From the NCBI RefSeq assembly GCF_965363235.1, contig NC_134846.1:56719121-56783120 (forward strand): a DNA stretch of 64,000 nucleotides, read 5' to 3'. Shown one piece after another: positions 1 through 10,312 of this stretch. Under the pieces are notes generated by a model. It did no database searches. It saw only the letters and a list, made by a program, of their open reading frames with translations, and had not been told where the DNA came from. This DNA comes from Mytilus galloprovincialis (taxonomy: Eukaryota; Mollusca; Bivalvia; Mytilida; Mytilidae). The position numbers and the translations under genes are program-made. Positions within the stretch are counted from its first letter, which is position 1; the number at the start of each line of letters is the position of its first letter.

Positions 1-830
1 AAGGTTATTTAACACAAATTGAGGTTAACATATGTTTAAAATTGAAATTAGAGTTTACGGTCTTAAAAATCGAAACACACAATTCATATGTGATGTTATC
101 GCACAATAGGATGGGAAACTTTATAAGTAATCTAATCATTCTATGTAATTATGTTATCTTTTCTATGATCGTTAAAAATAAATCTTCTTAAGGATAAGCG
201 TTGATATATCTATAATAAGACAAATGTATATGCATGCATAGTCGACATAGAAAATGAATGTTTATAGGAAGAAAAGGAATACAACTACCATGTATTAGAA
301 ATAAAATTTATTTATCACTAATTGTAACTATACTACTATGTATTTTGTTAACCCATTGAAGTAGTATTTAAATATTACTTTCATGGTTAACCTTACTATT
401 AAAAAAACGGGTCTGTACTGTCGCCATTGTGTTATGATGATCGTACACTGACGTTGGTCAATATATTTTGACATATATATACGGACTGACGGATTCAGTT
501 TATTTCAAAGTGGACGTAATTCGAACAGCTTTTACATACCGCCGAGCGTAGCGAGTCGAACAATATTTTCTCTATTTTTTGCTTTAGAAAATCGTTAAAT
601 ACATGAATCAATATAGTGTTTGGCAATCAAAGGTGGGATGGGCGGCGTGCAACCTTTACGTCTTCTAGATTCGCCACTTATCTTATAAAGTGTATACCGA
701 ATTAAAATATTGTAAGAAATAAGAAAACAGGGACACCAATGAAATCGGATTATGTAAGTTTGATTATGTTTATTATAAACACTCTCGTTGATATTCTTAA
801 ACAAACGAGACCAAGTGATTCAAATTACTA
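1..830 (+). repeat. Segmental duplication, block A (left copy)
   Basis: This block is repeated in the same orientation at about 39,930-41,880, with the same order of short landmarks: a GAGGTTAACATATG stretch near the start, the CGAGCGTAGCGAGTCGAAC word near 544, and the GGATGGGCGGCGTGCAACC word near 639. The right copy carries a 148-bp MITE and about 1 kb of extra DNA that are absent here, so this copy shows the empty sites (GTTATC at 153-158, and about 337). The short minus-strand open frame across 595-804 recurs in both copies but has no codon-level sign of selection. No gene is seen. Confidence 0.85.
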
Positions 831-1223
831 TTTGTAGAAAGCTGCATATATCAAAAGTTAGAAGGTTTGACTGCAACATATACAAGTATGGAACACAGAT
901 CTAACGATTTTTTTTTCTATTTGCCATATGTCCATTGCCCTTTCCCTTGACCTCATTTCTATATTATTTTTCCTTTGATCACATGACGATTCATGTGACC
1001 GTGCACTTATTTCCTTGATTAATTGGTAAATGTTAAGGGTTTGTGGTGTTGGTTTTAATAATTAGAATGTGTACATGTCCGTCTGCCAGGATTCATTAGA
1101 CCACGACTTCAATCGGTTAAGTTTCTGTGACCATTCTTTTTCATCTTACAGACCTTCAAAATAAATTTCAATGCGACCATTTAAGCATTTGTGACATGTA
1201 ACTCAAGTATAAATAACATATCT

Positions 1224-1270
<47 letters not shown>

Positions 1271-1917
1271 TTGAACAAAAATGCCAGTGAAGTTGTTGGC
1301 TATGTCCGACCAAGTTATTTCGTTCGTGAAATTATAAATTTTCAGTTGTTTCATAAAATTTTTTTATATTCAAGAACGGTGCAATTTTGTTTGAAATTCT
1401 TGTTTTTTTTTAGCTCACTTGACTCAATAGGAAAAGTTTTTTTTTTCATCACTTGGCACCAGTCGGCCGTCGTTCATTATCTTTCAATACATTTTTTACA
1501 TAAATTTTCACATCTAAAATTACTAGGCTACATTTAACAAACCTTATCTAAAATCATATGTCTTTTTTAATAATAATTAGGGTATCTAAGTTTAAAAAAT
1601 TAACTGTGACCCCGCTTGTCAACCAAGATGGCCGTCATGACATGCAAGTGCATAATGTCAATAATTATTATCTAAAAACAGCCGTAGACATAGAAAATTC
1701 GAAAGGGCCATTTATGAAGATGATTATCTTCAAAATGTTGTCCATTTTCTTCAAATTTCTCAAATAACTTCCTAAAAGAGTTATTGCATTGCCCTTTAAT
1801 AACGAATTGAAAGTTCTTTCTATTATTTTCAAACATATAAAAGTAATATAGGATCAAGAGGCTGTCACAACGACAGCAGACTGGATTTATTAACAATTTA
1901 TTTGTGTCCTGTCAATA
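831..1917. other. Gene-free AT-rich stretch with poly(T) tract
   Basis: No convincing exon or known repeat is visible. A 44-base T run occupies 1226-1269 and could be the tail of an inserted retroposon. The short open frames here are mostly phenylalanine and lysine runs made by A/T tracts. Confidence 0.6.
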
Positions 1918-2600
1918 TTTAAAAAACCATAACTGATGAACGGTGAAAGTGAAAATCGTTAATACCAAATTTGACCTCCATTTTGCCATCAGTACCAACA
2001 TATTAAATTTGAAAAGCTTAGGTTGAATGGTACGTGAGTAAAATTAATGCAACAACATGAATGAAAACGCCATTTTTCGATCTTTCAAGAACCATAACTC
2101 CTGAACGGTAAAAGTAAAATCAGTATTATTGAACTTGACCTCCATCTTGTCATCAGTAACAACATATTAAAATTTGAAAAGCTTTGGTGGAACAGTTCAC
2201 AAGTAAATGCCCAGACACGATTGGAAACGCCATTTTTCAATCTTTCAAGAACCATAACTACTGAACGGTAAAAGTAAAATCAGCATTATTGAACTTGACC
2301 TCCATCTTGTCATTAGTAACAACATATTCAAATTTGAAAAGCTTTGGTGGAACAGTTCACAAGTAGTAAATGCCCGGACACGATTGGAAACGCCATTTTT
2401 CAATCTTTCAAGAACCATAACTCCTGAACGGTAAAAGTCAAAATCGTCATTGTTAAACTTGACCTTCATTTTGTTGTCAGTAATAACATAATAAAATTTT
2501 TAAAGCTTTGGTTGAACGGTTCATGAGTAAATGCACGGACAACCTTTGGTTGCCGCCCGCCCGACCGGCCGCCCGACCGCCCGACCGCTGTACATCCCCA
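1918..2600. repeat. Tandem repeat, about 160-165 bp unit, four copies
   Basis: The word ACCATAACT followed by TGAACGG recurs at 1926 (variant), 2091, 2251 and 2413, a period of 160-165 bp. Each unit also carries a TTGACCTCCAT word and an AAAGCTTTGGTGGAAC word. The array ends in a short GC-rich run of CCGCCCGACCG repeats near 2550-2590. Arrays of this period are frequent in bivalve intergenic DNA (recollection). Confidence 0.85.
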
Positions 2601-2761
2601 AATCAATAACCGACATTTTTGTCACAAAAATCCAGTTAAAAATGATATAGGAAGACAAGATATACAAATAAGTCGACTTGGCTGGTATCCTTATAAAACT
2701 TATTGACCTTTTTTTTCGTTTCTTTGCGTTTTCACACGCCCGTCACAATTTTGACAGGACG

Positions 2762-2880
2762 TATTATTGTATACATCCGTCCGTTCGTCCTTCTGTCCTG
2801 CCTTCCATCTGTCCGTTCCTCCATCTATCAATCATTCTGTCCGTCAGTCCGTCTATCTATCCGTCTATCCTTCTGCCCAG
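2762..2880. repeat. Degenerate CCGT/CTGT microsatellite
   Basis: The stretch is made of CCGT, CTGT and CTAT tetramers. The proline- and serine-rich open frames that cross it are translations of the microsatellite, not genes. The flanks 2601-2761 and 2881-3235 hold nothing I can identify. Confidence 0.8.
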
Positions 2881-3235
2881 CGTAAACATGTCACACCGTA
2901 ACTTGAGAATAGCTTATCTAATTTTCTTGAAATTTAATTTCTTATAACGGTTTTACGATCTGTAAACCTTTTAGTGAAAATCAAATCAAATATTTTTGAG
3001 TTACAGGACTTTGTAAGTAAAACAGGAGTGTGATTTTTTTTAACATGTCGCGCCATATCTCAAAAACGATTTATCATCATTGCATCCAACTTTACACACT
3101 TCAGGCCAAGTTTACTTTACAATAAATATATATTCAAATTCTTTCGAAAGATAATGTTCAGATTTGTGTTAACGTTGCCTTTCATAAATTGTTGGTTAAA
3201 AAAAACAAAAAAACGGGTGACATATATGTATATAG

Positions 3236-3592
3236 ACGAAACTGGGTGATTGTGTAGTAAACAACATTGACAAAACCGGTGTATTTTAATTTGACATGAC
3301 CCATTGCTTTCGTTCCATACACAGAAATACAAGTATTGAGATGCTCATAATGACAAGTTTTGCAATCTCCCTGTCAGTATCTATCTTCCCGTACCTTTCC
3401 TTCCGTACAATGTGAACAATTTAACGAGAAATTAAACAATTTCGAGGCAAGGTTCACTCAATTCGTCATTTTGACGTGCATTTTTACTTATATCTACGTT
3501 AATATAGAACGGTTGTAGAAAATATTGCATCTCACAATAGAAAATAGTTGTATATGTATATATATGTCTTCAATATCATAAAAAATAACAAT
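3236..3592 (+). repeat. Block B, inverted copy at 27.46-27.79 kb
   Basis: The reverse complement of this stretch matches 27,455-27,790 closely. Shared landmarks are an AAAACCGG word, GAAATACAAGTATTGAGAT, the GTACCTTTC word and ACGAGAAATTAAACAATTTC. The two copies are about 24 kb apart in opposite orientation. No coding content. Confidence 0.85.
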
Positions 3593-4089
3593 CAACGGAA
3601 ACGGATGTCATTTTCCTGATTTGAATCAGAAAAAAAACGATGGACTAAGCCTGGTTTAATATCTAGCGTTTAAACGAATTGACTTATAACTAGGCTCAGT
3701 ATTGCCTGAGGGAGTTGGGACCTTATTTGTTTTAAGATAATTTACTAATTTATCAACGAAGAATATATTGCAAAAATAACCATGTAAAAATCATGTCGGT
3801 ACCATAGCACCGACTATTGAACTGTTGACACCGTCAGTGAGTTTATGTACTAACTGTTCAGCAGCAGTGATATCGATGGGTCTATCTTGCCAAAAAGAAT
3901 GATTTCTAAAGTTATTTTTCCTATAAATGATATTATCATAAAAGTTGAAATAACATTTTCATTTTACACTTAAAAATGGATATTATATTACTACAGTTAC
4001 AATAAAATTCAATAATATTTGTCATATGATGATTTTTGAGGCAATACATCTCATCAAAATTATCAAGTTGTCTAAAAGTCCTTTATTAC
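3593..4089. other. Gene-free spacer
   Basis: AT-rich sequence without recognisable exon, RNA gene or repeat boundary. It lies between duplicated blocks B and C. Confidence 0.5.
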
Positions 4090-5000
4090 GAATCTTTTGG
4101 CCTAAAACTGTCTTGATCAACATAGTGCACATGCCGAACTTTTGAGTAAGAAACTACGACATGATACAGATCAAAATTGATTTATTAATCAAAATTGTTT
4201 ATCTTTAACTTTACTGTAAACATTCGAATGTATGAATGCATGTATGTTACTTTCAATTTACTGCATTGCTGCTTTCACAATTACAGCTCATAAATTTTGC
4301 ATCTTTAATTATCTGAATCAACGAAATCAATAGTATTCAGAAGATAAATTTAGTTCCGTGTTATAACTAGTTTTGATACTTTGGCTGGATGCTTTCAACC
4401 ACGCTTTCTTAGTTCAGGTGTTACATATATCTGTCATTAATATGTACAGCTGATAGAAAATAACAATATGGTGGCAGTGTTGTGCTGGTTCTTTTTTGCT
4501 TCTTTTTTGTTTGGTTTTGTGTGTGTGATGTTTGGTTACTGTAAAATTGTGCAATACATTAAAAGTGTGGCGAAAGATATTGACAACTAATTGACAATGC
4601 CATGACAAAAAACGAAAACAAACAAATTAATAGACAAGTAATATACAAAACAAAACATGGAAAACTAAAGACTGAGCAACCATTATTCAACCAAATTAAA
4701 AGTTGTATAACACTTATTAACTTAAGTGATACAACGCTAATAAACATTAAGCGTACTTGTCATCGTACTAATAGATGCCTTTCTACATGTCCTTGAGTAA
4801 CATTTTGTTGATAATTCACTTCCTATTTTACTTAGAATTTTCCATTATGTTTTGTTGAACATCGACCTTTCTTGATATAAAGAAAACTTTACACGGCATT
4901 TGTTTGTTTAAATGCTAGTGACTTTAAGATCTTTGTAAATATTTTAACCTATCACAACATATGACTTTCCCTTTGAAATCACACTACAGATGAAAAAAAC
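4090..5000 (+). repeat. Segmental duplication, block C (left copy)
   Basis: This stretch matches about 44,330-46,460 in the same order and orientation. In the right copy a 1.1-kb MITE splits it at the position equivalent to about 4,218 here. Landmarks are CATGATACAGATCAAA, TAACTAGTTTTGATACTTT and AACAATATGGTGGCA. The 3' part (4,880-5,000) also belongs to a short repeat seen again at 24.7-25.1 kb. Confidence 0.85.
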
Positions 5001-5161
5001 AAGATTTTACAAATAAAAAGTGTATTAATTTTAATTTTTTAGATTAATATACTTTAACAGTGTAAGAAATATGTTTATCTTTTAAAAAATACAGGTAAAT
5101 CTTAGGTGAATTTTAAATTAACCTTGATTGCTATAATAACAAATTATTTATAAAAACATTT

Positions 5162-5306
5162 ACATTTTCCCGCGTTTCAACGAATAGCGGAAAACATTTG
5201 TATTAACGATGCGTATGAATTTTCTAATTTAGTCACGTGAAAATTTTCATATGCGGGAAAATATTTTGAAAGCCTTCACTTTCTATCCATCAGTCGTAGT
5301 GTCAAG
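5162..5306 (+). repeat. Split direct repeat A1
   Basis: Begins ACATTTTCCCGCG and ends AGTGTCAAG, directly before the gag start codon at 5,307. It matches A2 at 23,738-23,881 with only a few substitutions. It likely holds the promoter or leader of the retrotransposon (inference). Confidence 0.9.
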
Positions 5307-5366
5307 ATGGACACCGGATTAGATTATCCGATTCGGGAAGCTATTGCAAACGAGGTAAAAAGTGTC

Positions 5367-5805
5367 GGTGGCACGGTAGTATTTCCTGGCCCATAAGGGA
5401 TAATGATAGCCTTTTTAGAATTTTCACCACTTTCTAACACTGCAAAATATTCTACATTCACAGTTAACTGAAGTACTTTCATTTTACTATTCACAAATGA
5501 ATTTGAATATGTATCATGACCGTTTGCTTTTTTTGCTATTTTTAAAAACCTAAGGCCACTTGTACTTTTAGGTCTTTTATGGTGCAGTGAATACAAAATT
5601 AAAAAAAATTCTCAAAAATTCATTTTCATCTGTATGTAAAATTATTTCATATTTTTCTACACCTGATTCATCCCTCAGTTTGGGAAAGTATGTTCAGTTG
5701 ATACTGTATTTTTTGTCCAATCACACTGTTTAGATACATTAACCTAAGTAGGGTACACAAAAGAGCAACCTAAATTCTGGAATGCAAATACTACCGTGCC
5801 ACCTT
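5367..5805 (+). mobile_element. TTAA-type MITE, copy 1
   Basis: The left terminus is GGTGGCACGGTAGTATTT and the right terminus is its near-exact complement, AAATACTACCGTGCCACC. Length is about 440 bp. TTAA follows on the right only. No coding capacity. TTAA targets are used by piggyBac and Kolobok transposases; the terminus does not match the Kolobok-like element nearby, so the driver is unknown. Confidence 0.88.
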
Positions 5806-5807
5806 AA

Positions 5808-6338
5808 CCAAGACATAACAAACTTGAAACCAGTCATGACACCTATGATGCATAGACTTCTTACTTTGGAACATATTACAATAAAGAATACTAGTCTGCA
5901 CTTATTTCTTACAAAAAAAAATGAAACATTACATCCCTACCCCATCTGGCAGATTTTCACTTTTTTTTCATCTTACCATGTTGACTTAAGGAGTGAACAA
6001 AACCCAAATATATGATGTTTCAAATCAACACAGAAGTCAAACATGGTGATTCAGGAGGAATTATTGGATTGCCAACTCTATTTATGGTTAATCTGACTGA
6101 AAGAAACAGTTTAAGCACCAAATCATGAAAAATGAGATTAAAGTCCATTCCACATTTTACAGCATGCCTTATACTACTTTAAACATTTCCAGATTATGAG
6201 GGCTATACAACAAGAGTCTTTAGATTGCACTTAACTATTATTCCAAAATCTTTTTCACAATACATGTACTAGAATACAACTCTAAGTTGACTGTTTGTCT
6301 ATTTCTCATGTATGCATTAAGTTAAATTATGTCCCCTT
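5808..6338. other. Passenger DNA, left part, no gene
   Basis: AT-rich DNA between MITE copy 1 and the quasi-palindromic MITE. A 77-codon frame at 5,782-6,015 starts inside the MITE and has no recognisable domain. Nothing else seen. Confidence 0.5.
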
Positions 6339-6782
6339 AAGCCCCAGTCCCACTAGACCACGATCGCACCACGCTCACCGCGATCTAAAATAAATTTAGA
6401 TCGTGGTGAGGTCGCGGTATGAGCGGCATGAAAATGTAAATTTTCGTTGCTTTCACGATGCTACTACGTCCTCTCTACGCTTCTACAAAGATCCCGCTAC
6501 GATTATACCACGTTCTCATCGCGCTTATTCTGCGACCTCACTACGCTTATCAAGATCTTTCTACGATCTTCACGTTCTCGCTACGACCATACCACGAGTT
6601 ATCCGATTGCAACACGATCTTACTGCGATTATTACACGTTCTTACCACGATTATACTACGTTCATACTCATAGCGCGATCTTACTACGTTCTCAGCAATA
6701 ACGTCAACATCGTGTTCCATATCAATACAGTTCAATTCCTTCTATTTCTGATTAAATCGTAGATTCCCGGAAACAATACAGT

Positions 6783-6926
6783 CATGCCACCAAAATCTAC
6801 CAGAACACGTGGGCATAGTGGTAGGAGTTGATGTAGAGGCAGAGGGAGCAAAGTAACGAATCCTGATCAAGCAGAGATGTCGGACCGACCAATCCAACCT
6901 AAATTACAACCTATTGCTGGTCCATG
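6783..6926 (+). pseudogene. Residual N-terminal coding fragment in MITE core
   Basis: An ATG at 6,783 opens a frame MPPKSTRTRG that continues, past an in-frame TGA after 14 codons, through an RGRGSK stretch and a QPKLQP stretch to a stop near 6,926. Basic Arg-Gly-rich starts are common for nuclear transposase-associated proteins. It may be a remnant of the autonomous parent of this MITE. I do not recognise the family. Confidence 0.35.
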
Positions 6927-6984
6927 AAGCTCAATGACGATATTTTAGTGAACGATAACAGAGATGACATAGATGTATCAATAT

Positions 6985-7210
6985 ATATAGGAAGATGTGG
7001 TATGAGTGCCAATGAGACAACTCTCCATCCAAGTAACAGTTTATAAAAGTAAACCATTATAGGCCAAGGTACGGCCTTCAACGCGGAGCCTTGTCTCACA
7101 TCAATCAGCACGTTATATATCTAGTGTTAAACCATTTAAACGGGAAACCCAACGGTCTAATCTATATAAAAACGAGAAACATGGTTGAGCCGTTAGAGCA
7201 AATGGATAAT
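6985..7210 (-). repeat. Dispersed repeat R3 (GATGTGGTATGAGTGCC family), fragment
   Basis: The words GAAGATGTGGTATGAGTGCC, GAGACAACTCTCCATCC and GGTACGGCCTTCAACGCGG identify the same dispersed repeat found at 12.65, 24.60, 25.45, 42.9 and 55.98 kb. I recall this sequence as very abundant in mussels. It sits inside the MITE core, giving a third nesting level. Confidence 0.8.
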
Positions 7211-7760
7211 TAAATTCAAACAAACAAAATCTAGGGAGCTTTTTTATATATTTTATGTGAAAATGACAATGAGAATGATGGTCGTAGTGTGAACGTAGTC
7301 AGGTCGTAAGAAGAGCGTGATGAGGACGGCAAGGGCGTACTAGAATCGTACTATGGTCTTGAACAGCGTGGTATAGTCGTAGAGGAAGCGTAGTTGGGTC
7401 GCAGTGAGAACGTGATGGTCGTAGTGAGGTCGTGATAACGTCGCTGTGCGATCGTAGCGCAGTCTCTCCGAATAGAATCACGCTTTCGCTACGCTCTCGC
7501 TACGATTGTACAGCGACCTTTGCGATCTTACTACGATCTTAGTGCGCTCTCACTACGCTTCTACTACGACCTGATTTCGCCACGACCGCACCACGATTGT
7601 TTTGAACATGTTCAAAGTTGGCCACGCTCTTCACGATCTTGAAGACCTCACCACGACCGTGATACGACCTTACTGCGATCTACACGATCGCACTACGATC
7701 ATCAAAATTTGCATTTTTTTCACAGATCGTAGTGCGATCGTGGCCTAGTGGGACTAGGGT

Positions 7761-8461
7761 ATTACATAATCAATTTGCCTTTATTGTGTTTTACACTGTC
7801 AGAAAATCTTAACAATTAATGGTATTAACATGGAAAATGAATAAACCCTTTAATCTTGCTGATATAACATCATAAAAACATTCTTTGTCAAAAATAATGT
7901 CTAGTCAATGTAGAGAAACCCCTATTTCTATCTCTATTTCAGACCAATATGAGAGCTAAATGAATAAGTAAGGACCCCTTAACCACTTACTGGTTGAAGT
8001 TCCCCAAAAGCTGCTACTGGTGTCATGTTACATCAGAACTACAAATTAAACCTGAAGAAAACTAGTATAGCTGTACTTGTGTTGAAAAAAATAAGAAATT
8101 ATGCAATTTATTTATTTCTGTGAAAATAGTAGGATGTACATGCAACCGAAGAATGTCGCGTCTCAACTTTCAGTGGTTGCACATTTGTCAGACTCTGCGA
8201 AAAGTTAAAGCGAGCATTTATGATTAAAAATGTATTGCAAGTTACATAAAAATAATGAAGTTCTACATTCTAGGTAAATTTTTACATTATTACCCACAGA
8301 TCAGGCAAAATTTGCTGAATCAGCAATTTTTACTCTCAGGGGTGGAATTTAAGGCTTGTTTTATCATAGTTGCCCTTAATCAACTTTTCGTTGATAAACT
8401 TACAAATTGCATAGGTAAAATAAATTCCTTTATTGATTTAGTGTAAAAATATATATCCCCC
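7761..8461. other. Passenger DNA, right part, no gene
   Basis: AT-rich DNA between the quasi-palindromic MITE and MITE copy 2. A 63-codon frame at 8,255-8,446 has no recognisable motif. Nothing else seen. Confidence 0.5.
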
Positions 8462-8465
8462 TTAA

Positions 8466-8902
8466 GGTGGCACGGTAGTATTTCCTGGCCCATAAGGGAT
8501 AATGATAGCCTTTTTAGAATTTTCACCACTTTCTAACACTGCAAAAAATTCTACATTCACAGTTAACTGAAGTACTTTCATTTTACTATTCACAAATGAA
8601 TTTGAATATGTATCATGACCGTTTGCTTTTTTTGCTATTTTTCAAAACCAAAGGCCACTAGTACTTTTAGGTCTTTTATGGTGCAGTGAATACAAAATTA
8701 AAAAAAATTCTCAAAAATTCATTTTCATCTGTATGTAAAACTATTTCATATTTTTTTACACCTGATTCATCCCTCAGTTTGGGAAAGTATGTTCAGTTGA
8801 TATTGTATTTTTTGTCCAATCACACTGTTTAGATACATTAACCTAAGTAGGGTACACAAAAGAGCAACCTAAATTCTGGAATGCAAATACTACCGTGCCA
8901 CC
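8466..8902 (+). mobile_element. TTAA-type MITE, copy 2
   Basis: Same sequence as copy 1 with a handful of substitutions, flanked on both sides by TTAA (8,462-8,465 and 8,903-8,906). Terminus GGTGGCACGGTAGTATTT and its complement. The low divergence between the copies suggests they are of similar, fairly young age. Confidence 0.92.
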
Positions 8903-9656
8903 TTAAATGGCTAGTTCTCAGCAGGACATGTTGAACAATATGAGCGCAATGATGGACTCAGATTGAATCGTTTACAATCCAACATTCAACAGTTTAAGTT
9001 TGATATCATCCTCTCCAAAGTAGACGCGGCAAAAGACAAGATATCGGAAGGTATAGACTTAGTTCAAGAGCGTCAAAAGCTTATTAAGTTAGCGGATTCT
9101 TCCGAGTTAGGATGGCGTGTAGTGCAGGAATACATTACAAATCCTATAGCAGTCGATTCTGAGGACTAGAAACGTATAAATAGAGCCCAATCTAGAGCTG
9201 AAAGAAAATCTAAAGCGGAAAAGGCAAAAAAGCGTAAAGACCAGTTCCATATAACAGACAGGAGCTCTGAAGACAAGAACTCAAACTACAAGCCTGGTAG
9301 ATGTTTCACTTGTGGAAACAGAGGCCATTGGAGTGATAATTATCAACAAAACAAGAAGTCAAAGCTAAGTATATTCAATTCATAACCTTTAAAGGTGAAA
9401 TGCAAAGGTTTTTAAAAACTTTTTTTGTTTCATATTTTAATAAATTGGTTAAAATAAATACTAAAAAAAATATTGGTAGTCGTTTGTGTGTCCTCGTTAT
9501 ATCTATAAAACAGGCAACTTCATGGTTCATCGGGGAAAGTGCAACATGATTATCTCCCTTTGTTCCGGAATGCTGGTGACGTCATATGTGTCCTCTCATT
9601 ATGTAAACAAACAAGCATGGCCGCGATTATGCGAACGACAATACAACGATACAACT

Positions 9657-9831
9657 ATGGACTATCGATTCACAGACGATGAACGTGAACAGATAGACAT
9701 TCCCAAGGTTAAACTAACTATGTCATGTATGAATCAATCACTATGAACCTGTAAGTCAGAGGATTGCCGCCACAGACACTTGTTCCTCTGAACAAGTGCC
9801 TGTGATTGCCGGTGCCGAATCGGTAACTGGA
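9657..9831 (+). pseudogene. Possible first exon of the second gene in the Kolobok-like element
   Basis: An ATG at 9,657 opens a frame reading MDYRFTDDEREQIDIP that stops at 9,743. In the neighbouring frame a second open stretch (about 9,743-9,831) reads on through IAATDTCSSEQVPV before its own stop. Together they look like one acidic exon split by a frameshift. It lies on the same strand as the last exon at 11,946-12,076 and is probably its 5' end, but the link is inference and no domain is recognised in this part. Confidence 0.4.
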
Positions 9832-9970
9832 TAAAGAAGCCAACATTTTCTACATCCGATGGTGAAGATGGAAACGAAATAGATCTTTAACAGCCTGCCG
9901 GCTTGAAAATATCTCATGATGCGTAAATTAGATAGTAAAATAATGTATTTAGGCATACTTTTTGTGATTC

Positions 9971-10076
9971 CGAGATTACTCTGACATCCAACGGCTGTTT
10001 TGTCAGACACGCTTGGGCCCTCGGCACGACCCCAGTTTGTCTGGCAAAACAGCCGTTGGACGTCAGAGTCATCTCG
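9971..10076. repeat. Hairpin, 39-bp arms
   Basis: The arms start CGAGATTACTCTGAC on the left and end GTCAGAGTCATCTCG on the right; 36 of 39 positions pair, around a loop of about 28 bases. The arms contain CAACGGCTGTTTTG and its complement CAAAACAGCCGTTG. The hairpin lies inside the Kolobok-like element next to the candidate first exon. It may be a small foldback element or a structured RNA region. No coding. Confidence 0.88.
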
Positions 10077-10294
10077 AACAAAATTTTTGTAATCACATAA
10101 TAATGATATAAGTAGGTTGATATACACAGTTCATGTACATTGCGACCTTTAGCTGTTGAGGGAGGGGTTGAGAGGGAACATGAGAAATTGAGGGGGAGTA
10201 GGGAGATGGAATTGGATGGGTTAGGGAAGAGGAAAATTATCAAAGACTCCTGCCCACCCCTCTTTAGTTAAAGTTTAGATAAAAAGGAAAAAAT

Positions 10295-10312
10295 GGGGGG
10301 GGGGGGGGGGGG
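10295..10312. repeat. Poly(G) tract
   Basis: A run of about 17-18 G. Tract length is likely uncertain in the assembly. Flanking DNA to 11,945 is AT-rich with no exon seen. Confidence 0.8.

Larger units (their letters stand above)
6341..7760. mobile_element. Quasi-palindromic MITE built of CTACGATC-like words
   Basis: The ends are GCCCCAGTCCCACTAG and its complement CTAGTGGGACTAGGG, followed inward by GACCACGATCGCAC. The left arm (6,360-6,710) is a run of degenerate CTACGATCTTACCACG-type words. The right arm (7,262-7,735) is the same word mostly in the opposite orientation. The centre holds residual coding-like sequence and a fragment of a dispersed repeat. The open frames that cross the arms are low-complexity artefacts. 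It shares its terminal consensus with the elements at 26.66 and 44.37 kb. Confidence 0.85.
5367..8902. mobile_element. Composite of two identical-orientation MITEs around 2.65 kb of passenger DNA
   Basis: Two near-identical MITE copies (5,367-5,805 and 8,466-8,902) bound the insertion. The outer right end is followed by TTAA, and the gag frame is continuous if everything from 5,367 to 8,902 is removed, so the whole block behaves as one insertion. The left outer TTAA is missing (GTGTC abuts the MITE directly). The inner ends also carry TTAA (5,804-5,807 and 8,462-8,465). The passenger includes a 1.4-kb quasi-palindromic MITE and plain AT-rich DNA. Either the pair moved together, or two insertions were joined by recombination. 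Confidence 0.7.
5307..9392 (+). pseudogene. DIRS-like gag, two pieces split by a MITE composite
   Basis: The first piece is 5,307-5,366, opening MDTGLDYPIREAI and ending at codon 20. The frame resumes exactly at the TTAA at 8,903 after the insertion and runs to 9,392, where the Kolobok-like element enters. The junction codons fit without a shift, which supports one ancestral gene. In-frame stops lie at 8,912 (TAG), 9,167 (TAG) and 9,383 (TAA). The middle is a basic, coiled-coil-prone region. Near 9,303-9,345 a CCHC zinc knuckle reads CFTCGNRGHWSDN and then Y in place of the last cysteine, a one-base change that would break zinc binding. After the Kolobok insertion the same frame continues into the RT segment, so gag and RT were probably one polyprotein. 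Not functional. Confidence 0.8.

Noticed and set aside
595..804. Minus-strand 69-codon frame with SGESRRRKGCTPPIP, repeated at 41.6-41.9 kb
   Set aside because: Conservation is explained by the segmental duplication; no start context, splice sites or domain.
2678..2947. Ser/Pro-rich frames
   Set aside because: Translation of a CCGT/CTGT microsatellite.
6403..6762. Overlapping 119-, 84- and 71-codon plus frames
   Set aside because: All three frames stay open because the CTACGATC word repeats; composition is low complexity and lies within MITE arms.
7261..7490. Minus-strand 60-codon frame
   Set aside because: Right arm of the quasi-palindromic MITE.
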